A stretch of DNA of 64,000 nucleotides from Pseudomonadota bacterium (GCA_021325365.1 JAJPHF010000146.1:29450-93449), one strand, 5' to 3'; positions 50,600 through 59,374 are shown, numbered from the stretch's first letter. Translations and numbers: made by a program. Notes: generated by a model from the letters alone, not told the origin.

Positions 50600-50695
50600 C
50601 TACCAGAAATACGGGTAGGCTAGCGGCGCGGGATACGCGACCACCGGCGCATACGCCGGCACCCACCGATACCCGTAAACCGTCCACACCCACAT
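50600..50695 (-). CDS. 31-residue aromatic/proline-rich microprotein
   Basis: Very small gene: ATG 50695 to TAG 50600, product starting MWVWTVYGYRWVPAYAP and ending PYFW. Eleven of 31 residues are Trp, Tyr or Phe and six are Pro; there are no acidic residues or Cys. An AAGGAG site lies eight bases upstream of the ATG and a hairpin follows the stop, which together argue for real expression. Hydrophobic enough to associate with membranes, but Pro-rich for a helix. Composition recalls the Tyr-rich secreted cluster at 12-16 kb, though without a signal peptide. No homologue known to me. Confidence 0.5.
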   Translation of the reverse strand: MWVWTVYGYRWVPAYAPVVAYPAPLAYPYFW

Positions 50696-51005
50696 GATCG
50701 TTCTCCTTCCTTACGTTGGCGCCTGGGCGCTGCCAGGTCGCTCATCACGTTCCTACTGTACCGCCCTCGCGGCAAACGGCCTGTAAAGGCGCTCACAGCG
50801 CGCCTGTGAACCGCGTCACAGCCGTCGGCGAGCGCGACGCGGCGACCGAGAGCCGTGCCGAGCGTGGCGAGCGTGTGGGCGAGCGCCGAGTGCTCCCCGG
50901 CCGGGGAGCGCGGCCGACCCGCCGCCGCGCCGGGACGGGCGGGGCCGGCCGGATGGCAAGCCGGCCGCGCTGTCGGGGCCAAACCACGCCGCTGAGGACC
51001 GCCGG
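50696..51005. other. Intergenic region upstream of microprotein
   Basis: 310 bases with no gene. A minus-strand TACAGT (50760-50755) could be a -10 for the microprotein, but no matching -35 is found. Confidence 0.4.
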
Positions 51006-51710
51006 CTACCGGGCCGCGGGTTCGAGCGCCTGGCGCAGCCGCGCCACTTCCGGCGGGCGCAGGCTGCCTTTGTCGCGCTGGATGTGGGCGCGCAGGTCGC
51101 GGCCGCGCGTGACCGGGTAGTGGCTGCCGTCGATCTCCAGGACCGCCTTCGGGTTCGTAAACACAATGCTTGCCGTCACCAGCGCCCCGGCCGGCTCCGC
51201 GTCCAGCGCGCGCTCCAGCCGGCGCGTTACCTGCGCCACGCCGCGCGTGGCGTCGGCGGCCGGGTTGCCCAGGTGGTCGGTGCTCACCACGTCCAGCCAG
51301 CCAACGGCACCAGGGCGCGACCAGCGATCGCGCTGGCAGCGCACGCGACCCGCCAGCCCCCGCGCCACCAGCACGCGTACGCCGCCCGGGCCGACCAGCA
51401 GGTGGTCCGGTAGCTCGCGGTCCGCGAAGTTCACCAGCGTGTAGCGGTTGTCCAGCCCCTTGAGGGCTCTCTCCAGCGGGGCGTCCTGCCGGTAGCGCGC
51501 GCCAACCCGCCGGATGTACGTCTGGCTGAGCAGCCAGAGCGCCGTCCCCACGACTAGCCCGGCGATGGACAGCGCGTCGGAGAGCGGGTTCGCCGGCACC
51601 AGCCAGGCCTGCCCGAACCCCGCCAGGTAGACCAGCATGGCGCCGATCAGCAGCCAGTTGCCCTTGCGCTGCTCGCCGCGCGCCCGCGCCTCGTTCGTGA
51701 CGACCTGCAC
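51006..51710 (-). CDS. Membrane protein with NERD-like domain
   Basis: A 234-residue protein. Two membrane segments at about 18-36 (NWLLIGAMLVYLAGFGQAWL) and 44-62 are followed by a cytoplasmic domain: LKGLDNRYTLVNFADRELPD, HLLVGPGGVRVLVARGLAGR, and later VTASIVFTNPKAVLEID. This strand pattern resembles the nuclease-related NERD domain, although catalytic residues are not clear. GTG 51710 start has a weak ribosome site. 51 bases downstream of plsX on the same strand. Confidence 0.6.
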   Translation of the reverse strand: MQVVTNEARARGEQRKGNWLLIGAMLVYLAGFGQAWLVPANPLSDALSIAGLVVGTALWLLSQTYIRRVGARYRQDAPLERALKGLDNRYTLVNFADRELPDHLLVGPGGVRVLVARGLAGRVRCQRDRWSRPGAVGWLDVVSTDHLGNPAADATRGVAQVTRRLERALDAEPAGALVTASIVFTNPKAVLEIDGSHYPVTRGRDLRAHIQRDKGSLRPPEVARLRQALEPAAR

Positions 51711-51761
51711 GCCGCCCCGCTCCTTCGCCGCCTGCCGGGGTGCTCGCCGGCGGCCCAGCCC

Positions 51762-52925
51762 CTAACCCACGTAGCCGCCCACCTCGTCGCGCGCCGGCAC
51801 GGACTGCCGCGCGCGCATGCCGGCCGCGATGTGCTCCACCAGCCCGCCCGCCGCGGCCTCCCCGGCCACGCGCAGCGCGTTCTTCAGCGCCCGCCCGTGC
51901 GAGCGCCCGTGCCCGATGATGCACACCCCGTTCACGCCCAGCAGGGGCACGCCGCCGTGCTCCGCCCAGTCCAGGCGGCGCACCAGCCGCGTGACCGCCG
52001 GCGCAAACCCCAGCGCCAGCAGCCCGCCGCCCACCACCGCCGCCCCGGCGAGCGCGGCCGCCGGCCGCCGCAGCGGCGGCGTCGCCACGGCCGCCAGCGC
52101 CGTGCCCGCCAGCAGCGGCAGCCCGATGCGCTCCGGTTTGTGCGGCAGTAGCTCCGCCCGCACGATCTGCGCCAGCGCCCGCGGCGTCCCCTCCGCGAAC
52201 TTCAGCACCACGTTGCCCGTGAACCCGTCCGTCACCACCACGTCCGCGTTGCCGAGCGGGATGTCCTTGCCCTCCACGTTGCCGACGAACCGCAGCGGCA
52301 GCTCTTGCAGCAACGGGTAGCTCTCGCGCACGAGCTGGTTGCCCTTGCCGCCCTCCTCGCCGATGCTCAGCAGCCCCACCTTCGGCGTGGCGATGCCCAG
52401 CACGCGCTCGGCGTAATCCGCGCCCATCATGGCGAACTGGGCCAGGTACTCTGGCTTGCAGTCGGCGTTGGCCCCCACGTCGAGGATCAAGCAATGCCCG
52501 CGCGCCGTGGGCATGACGGCGCCCAGCGCCGGCCGCGCCACGCCTCGGATGCGCTTCAGCTCCAGCAGGGCGGCGGTCATCACGGCCCCCGTGTTCCCCG
52601 CCGATACGAACGCATCCGCCTCGCCGTGGGCCACCCGGCGCAGGCCGACGCGGAGCGACGACTGCTCGCGCTGCCGAACGGCGACCGCCGGCGCCTCCGC
52701 CATCGCCACGATGTCGGGCGCGTCGATCACGGTGAGCGGTAGGTCGCGGACGCGGCGACGCGCCAGTTGGGCGTGCAGCAGATCGGCCGGCCCGACGAGG
52801 TCGACCGCTAGGCCGTACTCGCGCGCCGCGGCGACGGCGCCCGCGACCGCCGCGCCCGGGGCGTGATCGCCGCCCATGGCGTCGATCACAACGCGGCGGC
52901 CCACGGCCCAATCCGCTTGCTTCAC
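51762..52925 (-). CDS. plsX: Phosphate acyltransferase PlsX
   Basis: A 387-residue peripheral enzyme making acyl-phosphate from acyl-ACP for phospholipid synthesis. Motifs: VVIDAMGGDHAPGAAVAGAV, DAFVSAGNTGAVMTAALLEL, LDVGANADCKPEYLAQFAMM, GLLSIGEEGGKGNQL, VVVTDGFTGNVVLKFAEG and VNGVCIIGHGRSHGRALKNA. An Ala/Gly-rich insertion (about residues 270-325, from LPLLAGTALAAVATPPLRRP) widens the C-terminal part relative to typical PlsX. GTG 52925 is chosen because the fold starts ten residues in and a GGGGGAG site precedes it. Confidence 0.93.
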   Translation of the reverse strand: MKQADWAVGRRVVIDAMGGDHAPGAAVAGAVAAAREYGLAVDLVGPADLLHAQLARRRVRDLPLTVIDAPDIVAMAEAPAVAVRQREQSSLRVGLRRVAHGEADAFVSAGNTGAVMTAALLELKRIRGVARPALGAVMPTARGHCLILDVGANADCKPEYLAQFAMMGADYAERVLGIATPKVGLLSIGEEGGKGNQLVRESYPLLQELPLRFVGNVEGKDIPLGNADVVVTDGFTGNVVLKFAEGTPRALAQIVRAELLPHKPERIGLPLLAGTALAAVATPPLRRPAAALAGAAVVGGGLLALGFAPAVTRLVRRLDWAEHGGVPLLGVNGVCIIGHGRSHGRALKNALRVAGEAAAGGLVEHIAAGMRARQSVPARDEVGGYVG

Positions 52926-53113
52926 GCTCTCCCCCGGGGGCCGCCGCGTCGCGCCAACCGCCGCTCGGCGAGCGGGGGTAGAGGGAAGGTCCCACGCCGG
53001 GCGGCGTGCGGCTGGCCACGCCCCATCATACTGGATTTGCCCCGCCCGGGCGATAAATCGGCCCCTCGCCCGCCAGTGCGCCGCGCACCTTTGCCGCCGG
53101 CCGCCGGATAGCA

Positions 53114-53142
53114 AGACGGAGGCCGAGCCTCGGCCTCCGTCT
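53114..53142 (-). terminator. Terminator of DksA/TraR-type gene
   Basis: AGACGGAGGCCGA (53114-53126) pairs perfectly with TCGGCCTCCGTCT (53130-53142), three-base loop; 20 bases after the minus-strand stop at 53163. Confidence 0.85.
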
Positions 53143-53162
53143 CGCCGCGAGTGCGGTAGCCC

Positions 53163-53618
53163 CTACGGCAGGTGCGCCGCGTGCTCCTTCTCGCGGGCGC
53201 AGGCGATACACAGCGTCGCCTCGGGCCGCGCCCGCAGGCGCTCCGGGTCGATCGGCTGCCCACAGCTCGCGCAGATGCCGTAGGTGCCCGCCCGCTGTCG
53301 CGCTAGCGCCTCCTCGACCTCGGCCACTCGCTGCTCCGCGATGTTCCGCACCGTCAGGTCTAGCTCGCGCTGGAACGTCATGTCCGAGGTGTCGGCCGGG
53401 TGCTGGTCGGCGTTGCTCAGCTCGCCCGTGACGTCTTCCTCGGTGCCGCCGAGCGTCGTGCGGTCCACGAACCCGACGATGCTCTCGGCCTCCTCGGCGC
53501 GGCGGCGCAGCGCCTCCTCGGGCGAGAATCCCGTCTCGCCTGCGCCCGGCGCGTTCGCCGGCGCCGCCCCCTGGGCTGGGGCTGCCTGCTTACCCGTGGC
53601 TGGCTTCTTCTCCGCCAT
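53163..53618 (-). CDS. DksA/TraR-type zinc-finger protein
   Basis: A 151-residue protein. The C-terminal C4 zinc finger (YGICASCGQPIDPERL ... CIACAREKE) follows a long acidic coiled coil (LDLTVRNIAEQRVAEVEEAL), the layout of DksA/TraR factors that enter the RNA polymerase secondary channel. The first ~45 residues are a Lys/Ala/Pro-rich tail (AEKKPATGKQAAPAQ). Starts at ATG 53618 and has a clear terminator. Regulatory target unknown. Confidence 0.88.
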   Translation of the reverse strand: MAEKKPATGKQAAPAQGAAPANAPGAGETGFSPEEALRRRAEEAESIVGFVDRTTLGGTEEDVTGELSNADQHPADTSDMTFQRELDLTVRNIAEQRVAEVEEALARQRAGTYGICASCGQPIDPERLRARPEATLCIACAREKEHAAHLP

Positions 53619-53983
53619 TGTCCGTGCGCGCGACGAGCGCTCCTCGTCTCCGTTGACGCGGCGCGTCGCACCCTCCTTTCTCGCGTTTGCCGGCGGGCCG
53701 GCCTCCAGTTGCCGAGCCGGCCGGGGCGCCGCGCCCCGGCCGGTTTGCCTACACCTGACGCCGCTGAAACAGCCGGCCGCATCGTAGCGACCTACGAGCG
53801 CAAGATGCGTACCAGAGCGCGAGCCGACGGGGATTCGCGCGCCGCGCCCGGCGCGCGGGCCGACGCCAGCGGCCCGCATCCCGAGGAAGCTCGGATCGGG
53901 CAGGGGGAGCGTCCGGGAGCAGGGAATGGCAGCGGGGCGGCGCGGGCGGGCCGCCAGGCCCGCCCACGCCGCCCCCCCGCGCG
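53619..53983. other. Intergenic region with terminator
   Basis: 365 bases between the cupin gene and the DksA/TraR-type gene, holding one strong hairpin (53717-53743). No gene seen. Confidence 0.5.
53717..53743 (-). terminator. Hairpin between cupin and DksA/TraR-type genes
   Basis: CCGGCCGGGGCG (53717-53728) pairs perfectly with CGCCCCGGCCGG (53732-53743), loop CCG. Confidence 0.55.
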
Positions 53984-54448
53984 CTACTCGTAGAAGGCGC
54001 CCTCCATCACGATGGGCGGCACCGTCTTGTTCTCCAGCGAGTCGCCGGGGATCGGGCGGCCGTCCGTCGTCACCCGCGGCACCTCGGCCGTGCCCACCTT
54101 CGCGCCCACGCGCATCAGCACCAGCGGCTCGTCCGCGCAGCTCTCGAACTTGTAGAACGCGCCGCGCGGAAGCATGATGCCCTCGTTGCGGCCCAGCGTC
54201 GCGATCTCGCCCTCGGGGTTGGAGAACCGCGCCTGCCCCGCCAGCACCACGAACGTGTGGTCCTCGGCCGCGTGGGCGTGGAACTCGTTCTCGCCGCCCG
54301 CCGCGTAGCACTTGATGCGCACCGTCATGTTCTCGGTCTTCGAGAGCGTGATGTCCGACCGCCCCTGCTTCATCAGCGGCGTCCGCAGGCGGTAGATCTC
54401 CGGCTGCGCGTTGGTCGGCGCCTGGGACCGCGTCTCCGTCTGGGTCAT
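53984..54448 (-). CDS. Single-domain cupin protein
   Basis: A 154-residue small beta-barrel protein. Metal-type motif FHAHAAEDHTFVVLAGQARF, then LGRNEGIMLPRGAFYKFESC. It is typical of cupins binding a metal and small carboxylates; function unknown. GAGGAGAG precedes ATG 54448. Confidence 0.8.
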   Translation of the reverse strand: MTQTETRSQAPTNAQPEIYRLRTPLMKQGRSDITLSKTENMTVRIKCYAAGGENEFHAHAAEDHTFVVLAGQARFSNPEGEIATLGRNEGIMLPRGAFYKFESCADEPLVLMRVGAKVGTAEVPRVTTDGRPIPGDSLENKTVPPIVMEGAFYE

Positions 54449-54558
54449 CGTGCCTCTCCTCTCTGATGCGCTTGTCCGCATTCTATACCCGGACGCCCCG
54501 CCGCGTCCCTAGTGAGCTACCCCACTCCCGACATGTGAGCCCGGCCACTGCCGCCGGC

Positions 54559-54585
54559 CTCACCCAGTGGCACACTTTGGGTGAG
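54559..54585. promoter_or_regulatory. Inverted repeat upstream of small secreted protein
   Basis: CTCACCCA (54559-54566) and TGGGTGAG (54578-54585) form an 8-bp inverted repeat with 11-base spacing, 36 bases before ATG 54622. Could be an operator or a leader hairpin. Confidence 0.4.
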
Positions 54586-54621
54586 CAGCGCGCAGTGCTG
54601 CCCCTTTGGAGGAACGATACG

Positions 54622-54930
54622 ATGCGATTCGTGCTTGCCGCCGTCCTGGCGAGCGGCGTGATGCTCGGCCTCGCCGGCCCGACCTTCGCCCAGGACGGCG
54701 CCCCGCCCCTGACGTTCAATCAGCCCACCGTGCCGCGCGAGTTCATGATGGGCGGCCCCGCCCAGCCGGCCTACGGCACCCCCGAGGTGGCGCCGCCGGC
54801 CAGCGACCAGACCGCGGGCGCGCAGTTCCTGCGCTCGGGCATGCCCGGCGAGACGGCCTACATCCCCGGCAACCAGTTCACCCTCGGCCGCCGCAGCGGC
54901 TGCGCCCTCTGGGACTGGGAAAGCTGCTAA
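54622..54930 (+). CDS. Small secreted protein with C-terminal Cys pair
   Basis: A 102-residue exported protein. Signal peptide MRFVLAAVLASGVMLGLAGP, cut near TFAQ. The mature chain (about 80 residues) is Pro/Gly-rich and ends SGCALWDWESC. The C-x7-C ending and the signal peptide recall the secreted cluster at 12.6-16.4 kb, although the body is not Tyr-rich. GGAGG eight bases before the ATG; hairpin terminator downstream; monocistronic. Confidence 0.75.
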   Translation: MRFVLAAVLASGVMLGLAGPTFAQDGAPPLTFNQPTVPREFMMGGPAQPAYGTPEVAPPASDQTAGAQFLRSGMPGETAYIPGNQFTLGRRSGCALWDWESC

Positions 54931-54953
54931 TAGCGATCCAACCGGGCTGACGC

Positions 54954-54976
54954 GCGGGCGGCGTCTCGCCGCCCGC
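54954..54976 (+). terminator. Terminator of small secreted protein gene
   Basis: GCGGGCGGCG (54954-54963) pairs perfectly with CGCCGCCCGC (54967-54976), loop TCT; 23 bases after the stop. Confidence 0.75.
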
Positions 54977-55106
54977 CCGGTCCTGGCGCGGCCTCCGTGC
55001 TAGGTGAGCAGCCAGCGTGTCGTATCGGCGACTCGCGTGGCCGCCGCTACGACACGCTGGCCGTGGCCCCGGCTCGGCCGCCTGCTCAGCGCGGCTGCAA
55101 ACCGCT

Positions 55107-55838
55107 TCAGGCCGGCGGCACGCTGACGCCGGGCACGCGGTATTTCGCGATCAGCTCCGCCACGAGCCCGCGCTTGATGTCCTGCACGAACTCGCGCAGG
55201 TAGGCCGCCGCGGCGGTCCGCTGAATCGGCGTGCCGATCGCTTGCTGGATGGCGGTGAAGCGGCCCTCCAGCACGCGGGTGCCCGGGCGCTTCGGCTGGT
55301 CGTTGAGCAGCTGCACCTTCAGCCCGGCCATCGCGTCGAGCCCCTCCCGCTGGAATAGCTCATACGTGGCCTCGCCCCCTTGGGCATGGTGCAGCGTGGC
55401 GTGCTTGAGCGCGCCCCGCAGGTACATGTCGTAGGCGGTCTTCTCCGCGACGGCGATCCGCATCCCGGGGCGGTCGACCTCCTCGACCCGCTGAATCGGC
55501 GAGTCGGCGGGCACCAGGTAGGTCGCCTCGATCTCGATGTACGCCGGCGTGAACACGATCTCGCTGGCCCGCAGCGGGTCGGCGCCGATCAGGCCCACGT
55601 CCCACACGCCGCTGGACACCGCCTCGACCAGCTCGCCCGGGCTGGGAAACCGCACGAACGCCACGGGCACGCCCAACCGGCCCGCCAGCTCGCGGCCGAG
55701 GTCGGGCGCGATGCCGGTCGGCTCGCCGTCCGCCGGCGCGCTGCTCACCAGTAGGGTGTTCGAGAGGTTGAGCCCGACGCGCAGCGTGCCCGTGGGCGCC
55801 AGTTCGCCGCGCAGGGCGGGAGTAACCAAGCTCGTCAT
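55107..55838 (-). CDS. Periplasmic-binding-like protein (family 3) without signal peptide
   Basis: A 243-residue protein with the amino-acid-binding fold: GTLRVGLNLSNTLLVSS, GIAPDLGRELAGRLGVPVAF, VWDVGLIGADPLRASEI and FTPAYIEIEATYLVP. No signal peptide or lipobox is seen at ATG 55838, so it may act in the cytoplasm as a sensor or be wrongly started; nothing upstream restores a leader. No transporter genes adjoin. Confidence 0.78.
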   Translation of the reverse strand: MTSLVTPALRGELAPTGTLRVGLNLSNTLLVSSAPADGEPTGIAPDLGRELAGRLGVPVAFVRFPSPGELVEAVSSGVWDVGLIGADPLRASEIVFTPAYIEIEATYLVPADSPIQRVEEVDRPGMRIAVAEKTAYDMYLRGALKHATLHHAQGGEATYELFQREGLDAMAGLKVQLLNDQPKRPGTRVLEGRFTAIQQAIGTPIQRTAAAAYLREFVQDIKRGLVAELIAKYRVPGVSVPPA

Positions 55839-55915
55839 CTACGCTCCCTCTCGGTGGATGGGTGCCGCGGTCCTCGCCCTCACGTGAAGGCGCCTGCCGC
55901 CGCGGCGAACGCCCT

Positions 55916-56029
55916 TTACTGCCCCCGGTGGTACGGGCCGAGCCCGGGCTTGAAGCGCTTCTCATCGAGGAACGGCGTGATGCCCTGCTCGCGCTCCACC
56001 TGCACGTTCGCGTACTCGCGCAGCGCCAT
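55916..56029 (-). CDS. Possible short protein (37 aa) or gene remnant
   Basis: ATG 56029 to stop 55916, product MALREYANVQVEREQGITPF ... FKPGLGPYHRGQ. The pattern EREQGITPFLDEKRFKPG faintly resembles the C-terminal end of crotonase-family proteins (compare DEGSAAFAQKRRPAFSG in the gene at 63761), so this may be a remnant. It lies 26 bases downstream of the nitronate monooxygenase-like gene. Confidence 0.35.
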   Translation of the reverse strand: MALREYANVQVEREQGITPFLDEKRFKPGLGPYHRGQ

Positions 56030-56055
56030 CGCCGCCTCCTCGCCTCGCCGTGCCG

Positions 56056-57057
56056 CTACCGCCCGCCCGCCACGGCGCCCGCCCCGCTCACCAGCCCCGC
56101 CAGGCGCTCGGCGATGATCCGCTCGCCCTCCGCGCTGATGCGGCGCACGATGTCGCCCGCCGGCTCGATGCGGTCGATCAGCCCCGCGATCTGCCCGGTG
56201 CCCACACTGCCCCACTCGCGGTCGCCCGCCTCGCGCGCGCGGGCCAGCGCCGCCGCCTCCTCGGCGCGGTGCTGCCGCAGCGCCGGCTCGCGCCCCAGCC
56301 ACTTCTCGATCAAGCGGTTGCGCACCACCCGGTTCGTGGCGCCCGGCCATTCCCGCGCCTGGATGATGTCCGGGATGTCCGTCAGAATCGTGTCCGTGCC
56401 GTCGCTGTCGACAATCGCCTGCTTGTAGTTCGGGTGGATCGGCGCCTCGGGCGTCGCCAGGAAGCGCGTGCCGAGCAGCACGCCGTCGGCGCCGAACGCC
56501 AGCGCCGCCGCCAGCCCCGCCCCATTGGCCACCCCGCCCGCCGCCAGGATCGGCCGGTCGGGCACCGCGCGCACCACCTGCGGGATCAGCACCATCGACG
56601 CCATCTGCCCGACGTGGCCGCCCCCCTCCGTGCCCTGTGCCACGATCACGTCGGCGCCCGCCGCCGCCACGCGCACCGCCTCCGCCGCCGTCGAGACCAT
56701 GTGGACCACCAGCGCGCCGATCTCGTGGGCGCGGGCGAAGTGCGCGCTCAGGTCCTGGTCGAGCCGCGGCCAGGCGAACGACATCACCTTCGGCCGCAGC
56801 GCCAGGCCGATCGCCACGTGCTCGTCGTCGCAGAACGCCAGCAGGTAGTTCAGCCCGAACGGACGGTCGGTGGCCGCGCGGATCGCCGCGACCTCGGCGC
56901 GCAGCTTCTCCGGCGAGATGTGGCTCGCGCTCAGGATCCCCAGGCCGCCGGCCGCCGACACCGCGCTCACCAGCGGCGCCGACGTGCCGGTGCCCATCCC
57001 CCCGAGCACGACCGGGTGCTCGACGCCCGCCAGCCGCGTAAACCGTGTCGTCAACAT
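56056..57057 (-). CDS. Nitronate monooxygenase (2-nitropropane dioxygenase family)
   Basis: A 333-residue FMN TIM-barrel enzyme oxidising nitroalkane anions, or a relative such as enoyl-ACP reductase FabK. Motifs: HPVVLGGMGTGTSAPLVSAV, ISPEKLRAEVAAIRAATDRP, IVAQGTEGGGHVGQ, ILAAGGVANGAGLAAALAFG. The HVGQ and GGV motifs bind FMN phosphate. NMO is favoured by length and by the lack of fatty-acid genes beside it. Confidence 0.87.
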   Translation of the reverse strand: MLTTRFTRLAGVEHPVVLGGMGTGTSAPLVSAVSAAGGLGILSASHISPEKLRAEVAAIRAATDRPFGLNYLLAFCDDEHVAIGLALRPKVMSFAWPRLDQDLSAHFARAHEIGALVVHMVSTAAEAVRVAAAGADVIVAQGTEGGGHVGQMASMVLIPQVVRAVPDRPILAAGGVANGAGLAAALAFGADGVLLGTRFLATPEAPIHPNYKQAIVDSDGTDTILTDIPDIIQAREWPGATNRVVRNRLIEKWLGREPALRQHRAEEAAALARAREAGDREWGSVGTGQIAGLIDRIEPAGDIVRRISAEGERIIAERLAGLVSGAGAVAGGR

Positions 57058-57267
57058 GGGGAGTCTCCTCGTACCGCGGTCGCCGCCCGTGGGCGGTGTC
57101 GGCCCAGTGTACACCCGCCCGCCGTCGCGCGTCGCGGCCCGCCCCGCCGCCCGCCTGGCTGACGCGCGCGGCCTGCTCGCGCTATCCTGAGGCGGGCTAT
57201 GGCGCCGTCCGTCAGCACACACCGCCGCCCGCGCCCCGGCTGCCCGGCGCGGCGCGAGGAGGTTCCG

Positions 57268-58065
57268 ATGAGCAACCCCGCCGCTTCCAGCGGCGTCGTC
57301 GTGGAGCGCGACGGCGCTGTGCTCACCCTGCGCCTCGACCGCCCCGCCAAGCGCAACGCCCTCGACACCGCCATGCTCGGCGCCTTGGAGCAAGCGCTGC
57401 GCGCCGCCGCCACGGACCGCGCCGTGCGCGCGGTGATCATCACGGGCGGCGACCGGGCGTTTGCCGCCGGCGTGGATATCGGCGAGTTCGCCACTTCCCA
57501 CGCCGGCGTGGCCAACGCCTACGCCGCCGCGCTCGCGCGCGCCCGCTGCTGGGAGGCCCTGGCCCGCCTGCCCCAGCCGACCATCGCCGCCGTGGCCGGC
57601 TACTGCCTCGGCGGCGGCTGCGAGCTGGCGCTGGCCTGCGACCTGCGCCTGGCGGCCGAGTCGGCGGTCTTCGGCCAGCCCGAGATCAAGCTCGGCCTGA
57701 TTCCCGGCGCCGGCGGCACGCAGCGCCTGCCGCGCCTCATCGGCGCTGCCCGGGCCAAGGAGGTCATCTTCTTCGGCGACTCTATCGACGCCCAGGAGGC
57801 CTACCGCCTCGGCCTGGTGAACCGCGTCGTGCCCGCCGAGCGCCTCCTGGACGAGGCGCGGGCCTGGGCGCGCCGGCTCGCCGTGCAGCCGCCCCTCGCC
57901 CTCGCGATGGCCAAGCGCGCCGTCGATCTCGGCGCCGACCTGTCGCTGCAAGCCGCCCTCGAGCTAGAGCAGCAGAGCTTCGTCGCTCTCTTCGGCACCG
58001 CCGACGAGCAAGAGGGCGTCGCCGCCTTCCTGCAGAAGCGCCCGCCCCACTTCGAGGGGCGCTAG
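57268..58065 (+). CDS. Enoyl-CoA hydratase
   Basis: A 265-residue crotonase hydrating trans-2-enoyl-CoA in beta-oxidation. Both catalytic Glu are present ([16 protein letters not shown] and [20 protein letters not shown]), so it is probably a true hydratase. [10 protein letters not shown] is the oxyanion region. AGGAGG precedes ATG 57268. Substrate range unknown; a second family member is truncated at 63761. Confidence 0.93.
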   Translation: MSNPAASSGVVVERDGAVLTLRLDRPAKRNALDTAMLGALEQALRAAATDRAVRAVIITGGDRAFAAGVDIGEFATSHAGVANAYAAALARARCWEALARLPQPTIAAVAGYCLGGGCELALACDLRLAAESAVFGQPEIKLGLIPGAGGTQRLPRLIGAARAKEVIFFGDSIDAQEAYRLGLVNRVVPAERLLDEARAWARRLAVQPPLALAMAKRAVDLGADLSLQAALELEQQSFVALFGTADEQEGVAAFLQKRPPHFEGR

Positions 58066-58070
58066 CGCCC

Positions 58071-58589
58071 TCACCCCGCCAGGTGCGTGGCGAGCCCGAT
58101 CGCCGCCGCGCCGCCGACGATCCACACCACGTCCACGCGCGTGAACGACAGCAGCGTGAACGCGGCCACCGCGATCGCCAGGTCGAGCGGGCCGTGGATC
58201 GTCGCGACCAGGATCGTCCAGCCGAGCGTCAGGATGAGCCCCAGCGTCGCCGCCTGGATGCCCCGCAGCGCGGCCTTCGTGGCCGGGCGGTGGGCAATGT
58301 ACTTGTGCAGCCACAAGAGCAGCAGCACCGTCAGTGCGACGCAGCACAGCGACAGCGCCGCCACCAGCGCGCCCGGCACGCCCGCCACGAAGTAGGCGAT
58401 CGGGATGACGAACAGCCCGTTTGGCCCGGGCGTGATCAGCCCGATGGCCAGCGCCGACGCGAAGTCGGCGTCTTGCAGGATGCCCCGGTGCGCCACCAGC
58501 TCGTCGCGCAGCAGCGGCAGCGGCGCCGACCCGCCGAAGGTAATCAGCGACACCTTCAGCCAGGTCAGGAACAGGCTAATGAGGTCCAT
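58071..58589 (-). CDS. chrA: Chromate transporter, second CHR subunit
   Basis: A 172-residue membrane protein with one CHR domain: FLTWLKVSLITFGGSAPLPL, LVAHRGILQDADFASALAIG, TPGPNGLFVIPIAYFVAG. Short-chain CHR proteins act in pairs for chromate efflux. Start overlaps the end of the upstream CHR gene by 14 bases. The missing acidic helix residue of full-length ChrA cannot be judged here. Confidence 0.85.
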   Translation of the reverse strand: MDLISLFLTWLKVSLITFGGSAPLPLLRDELVAHRGILQDADFASALAIGLITPGPNGLFVIPIAYFVAGVPGALVAALSLCCVALTVLLLLWLHKYIAHRPATKAALRGIQAATLGLILTLGWTILVATIHGPLDLAIAVAAFTLLSFTRVDVVWIVGGAAAIGLATHLAG

Positions 58590-59172
58590 CGGCCTCTCCG
58601 AAGCGGCGGAACAGCACGATGGCCAGCGCCCCCGCCCCCAGCACGGCGACGACCGACGACACGTGGAAGAACGCCATCAGCACGAAGCTGCCCAGCGCCA
58701 GCGCGATCACCATCGCCCCCGCCGCCCGCGACTGGCCCACCACCTCCGCCCGCCCGAAGCGATACGCCACGGCGAACGCCAGCCCGGCCGTCGCCGGCAG
58801 CACCCCGGCGATCATGCCCGCGCCGAGCGGGTTGTCCCGCAGTACCAGGAAGAACGCCGTGAACAGGATCGTCACGGCTGTCGCCGGCACCATCATGCCG
58901 AGCAGACACGCCAGCCCCCCGACCAGCCCCCGCAGCCGGTGGCCAATCAGCACCGCCTGAGCGATCAGGTGGACGCCCGGCCACATCTGGCTCAGCGCCA
59001 TCGTCAGCAGGAACTCGCGGTTGTCGAGCCACCCGCGGCGGTCCACCACCTCCTGCTGCATCAGCACCATCGTCGTCGAGCCGCCGCCGAACGACAGCAG
59101 CCCCACCTTGCCGAAGGCCAGGAACAGCGTGGCCAGGCCGGGCGCGCGCGTGGCGGTAGCCGGAGCCTCCAT
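58576..59172 (-). CDS. chrA: Chromate transporter, first CHR subunit
   Basis: A 198-residue membrane protein with one CHR domain: LATLFLAFGKVGLLSFGGGS, REFLLTMALSQMWPGVHLIA, GMMVPATAVTILFTAFFLVL. With the overlapping second gene it forms a heterodimeric transporter. ATG 59172 fits the TM start. A promoter with TTGACA lies 155 bases upstream. Confidence 0.85.
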   Translation of the reverse strand: MEAPATATRAPGLATLFLAFGKVGLLSFGGGSTTMVLMQQEVVDRRGWLDNREFLLTMALSQMWPGVHLIAQAVLIGHRLRGLVGGLACLLGMMVPATAVTILFTAFFLVLRDNPLGAGMIAGVLPATAGLAFAVAYRFGRAEVVGQSRAAGAMVIALALGSFVLMAFFHVSSVVAVLGAGALAIVLFRRFGEADGPH

Positions 59173-59326
59173 GAGCGGACCTTTCGCGAGGGATCGCATG
59201 GCGAGGCGCCGGGTCGCCGTTGCCGGCACTCGCGTTCAGCGCGATGGGCGGACCGCTCGCGAGCAATCGTGGCACGGGAGCAGGCGGCGCCAGGCGCGGC
59301 GCGGGGTGGTGCGGCCGACACCCGCT

Positions 59327-59356
59327 ACTATGGCGCCGCGCCCCGCGCCCTGTCAA
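59327..59356 (-). promoter_or_regulatory. Promoter of chromate transporter operon
   Basis: Minus strand TTGACA (59356-59351), 18-base spacer, CATAGT (59332-59327). Confidence 0.6.
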
Positions 59357-59374
59357 CCGCGCGCACAGCCCGTA

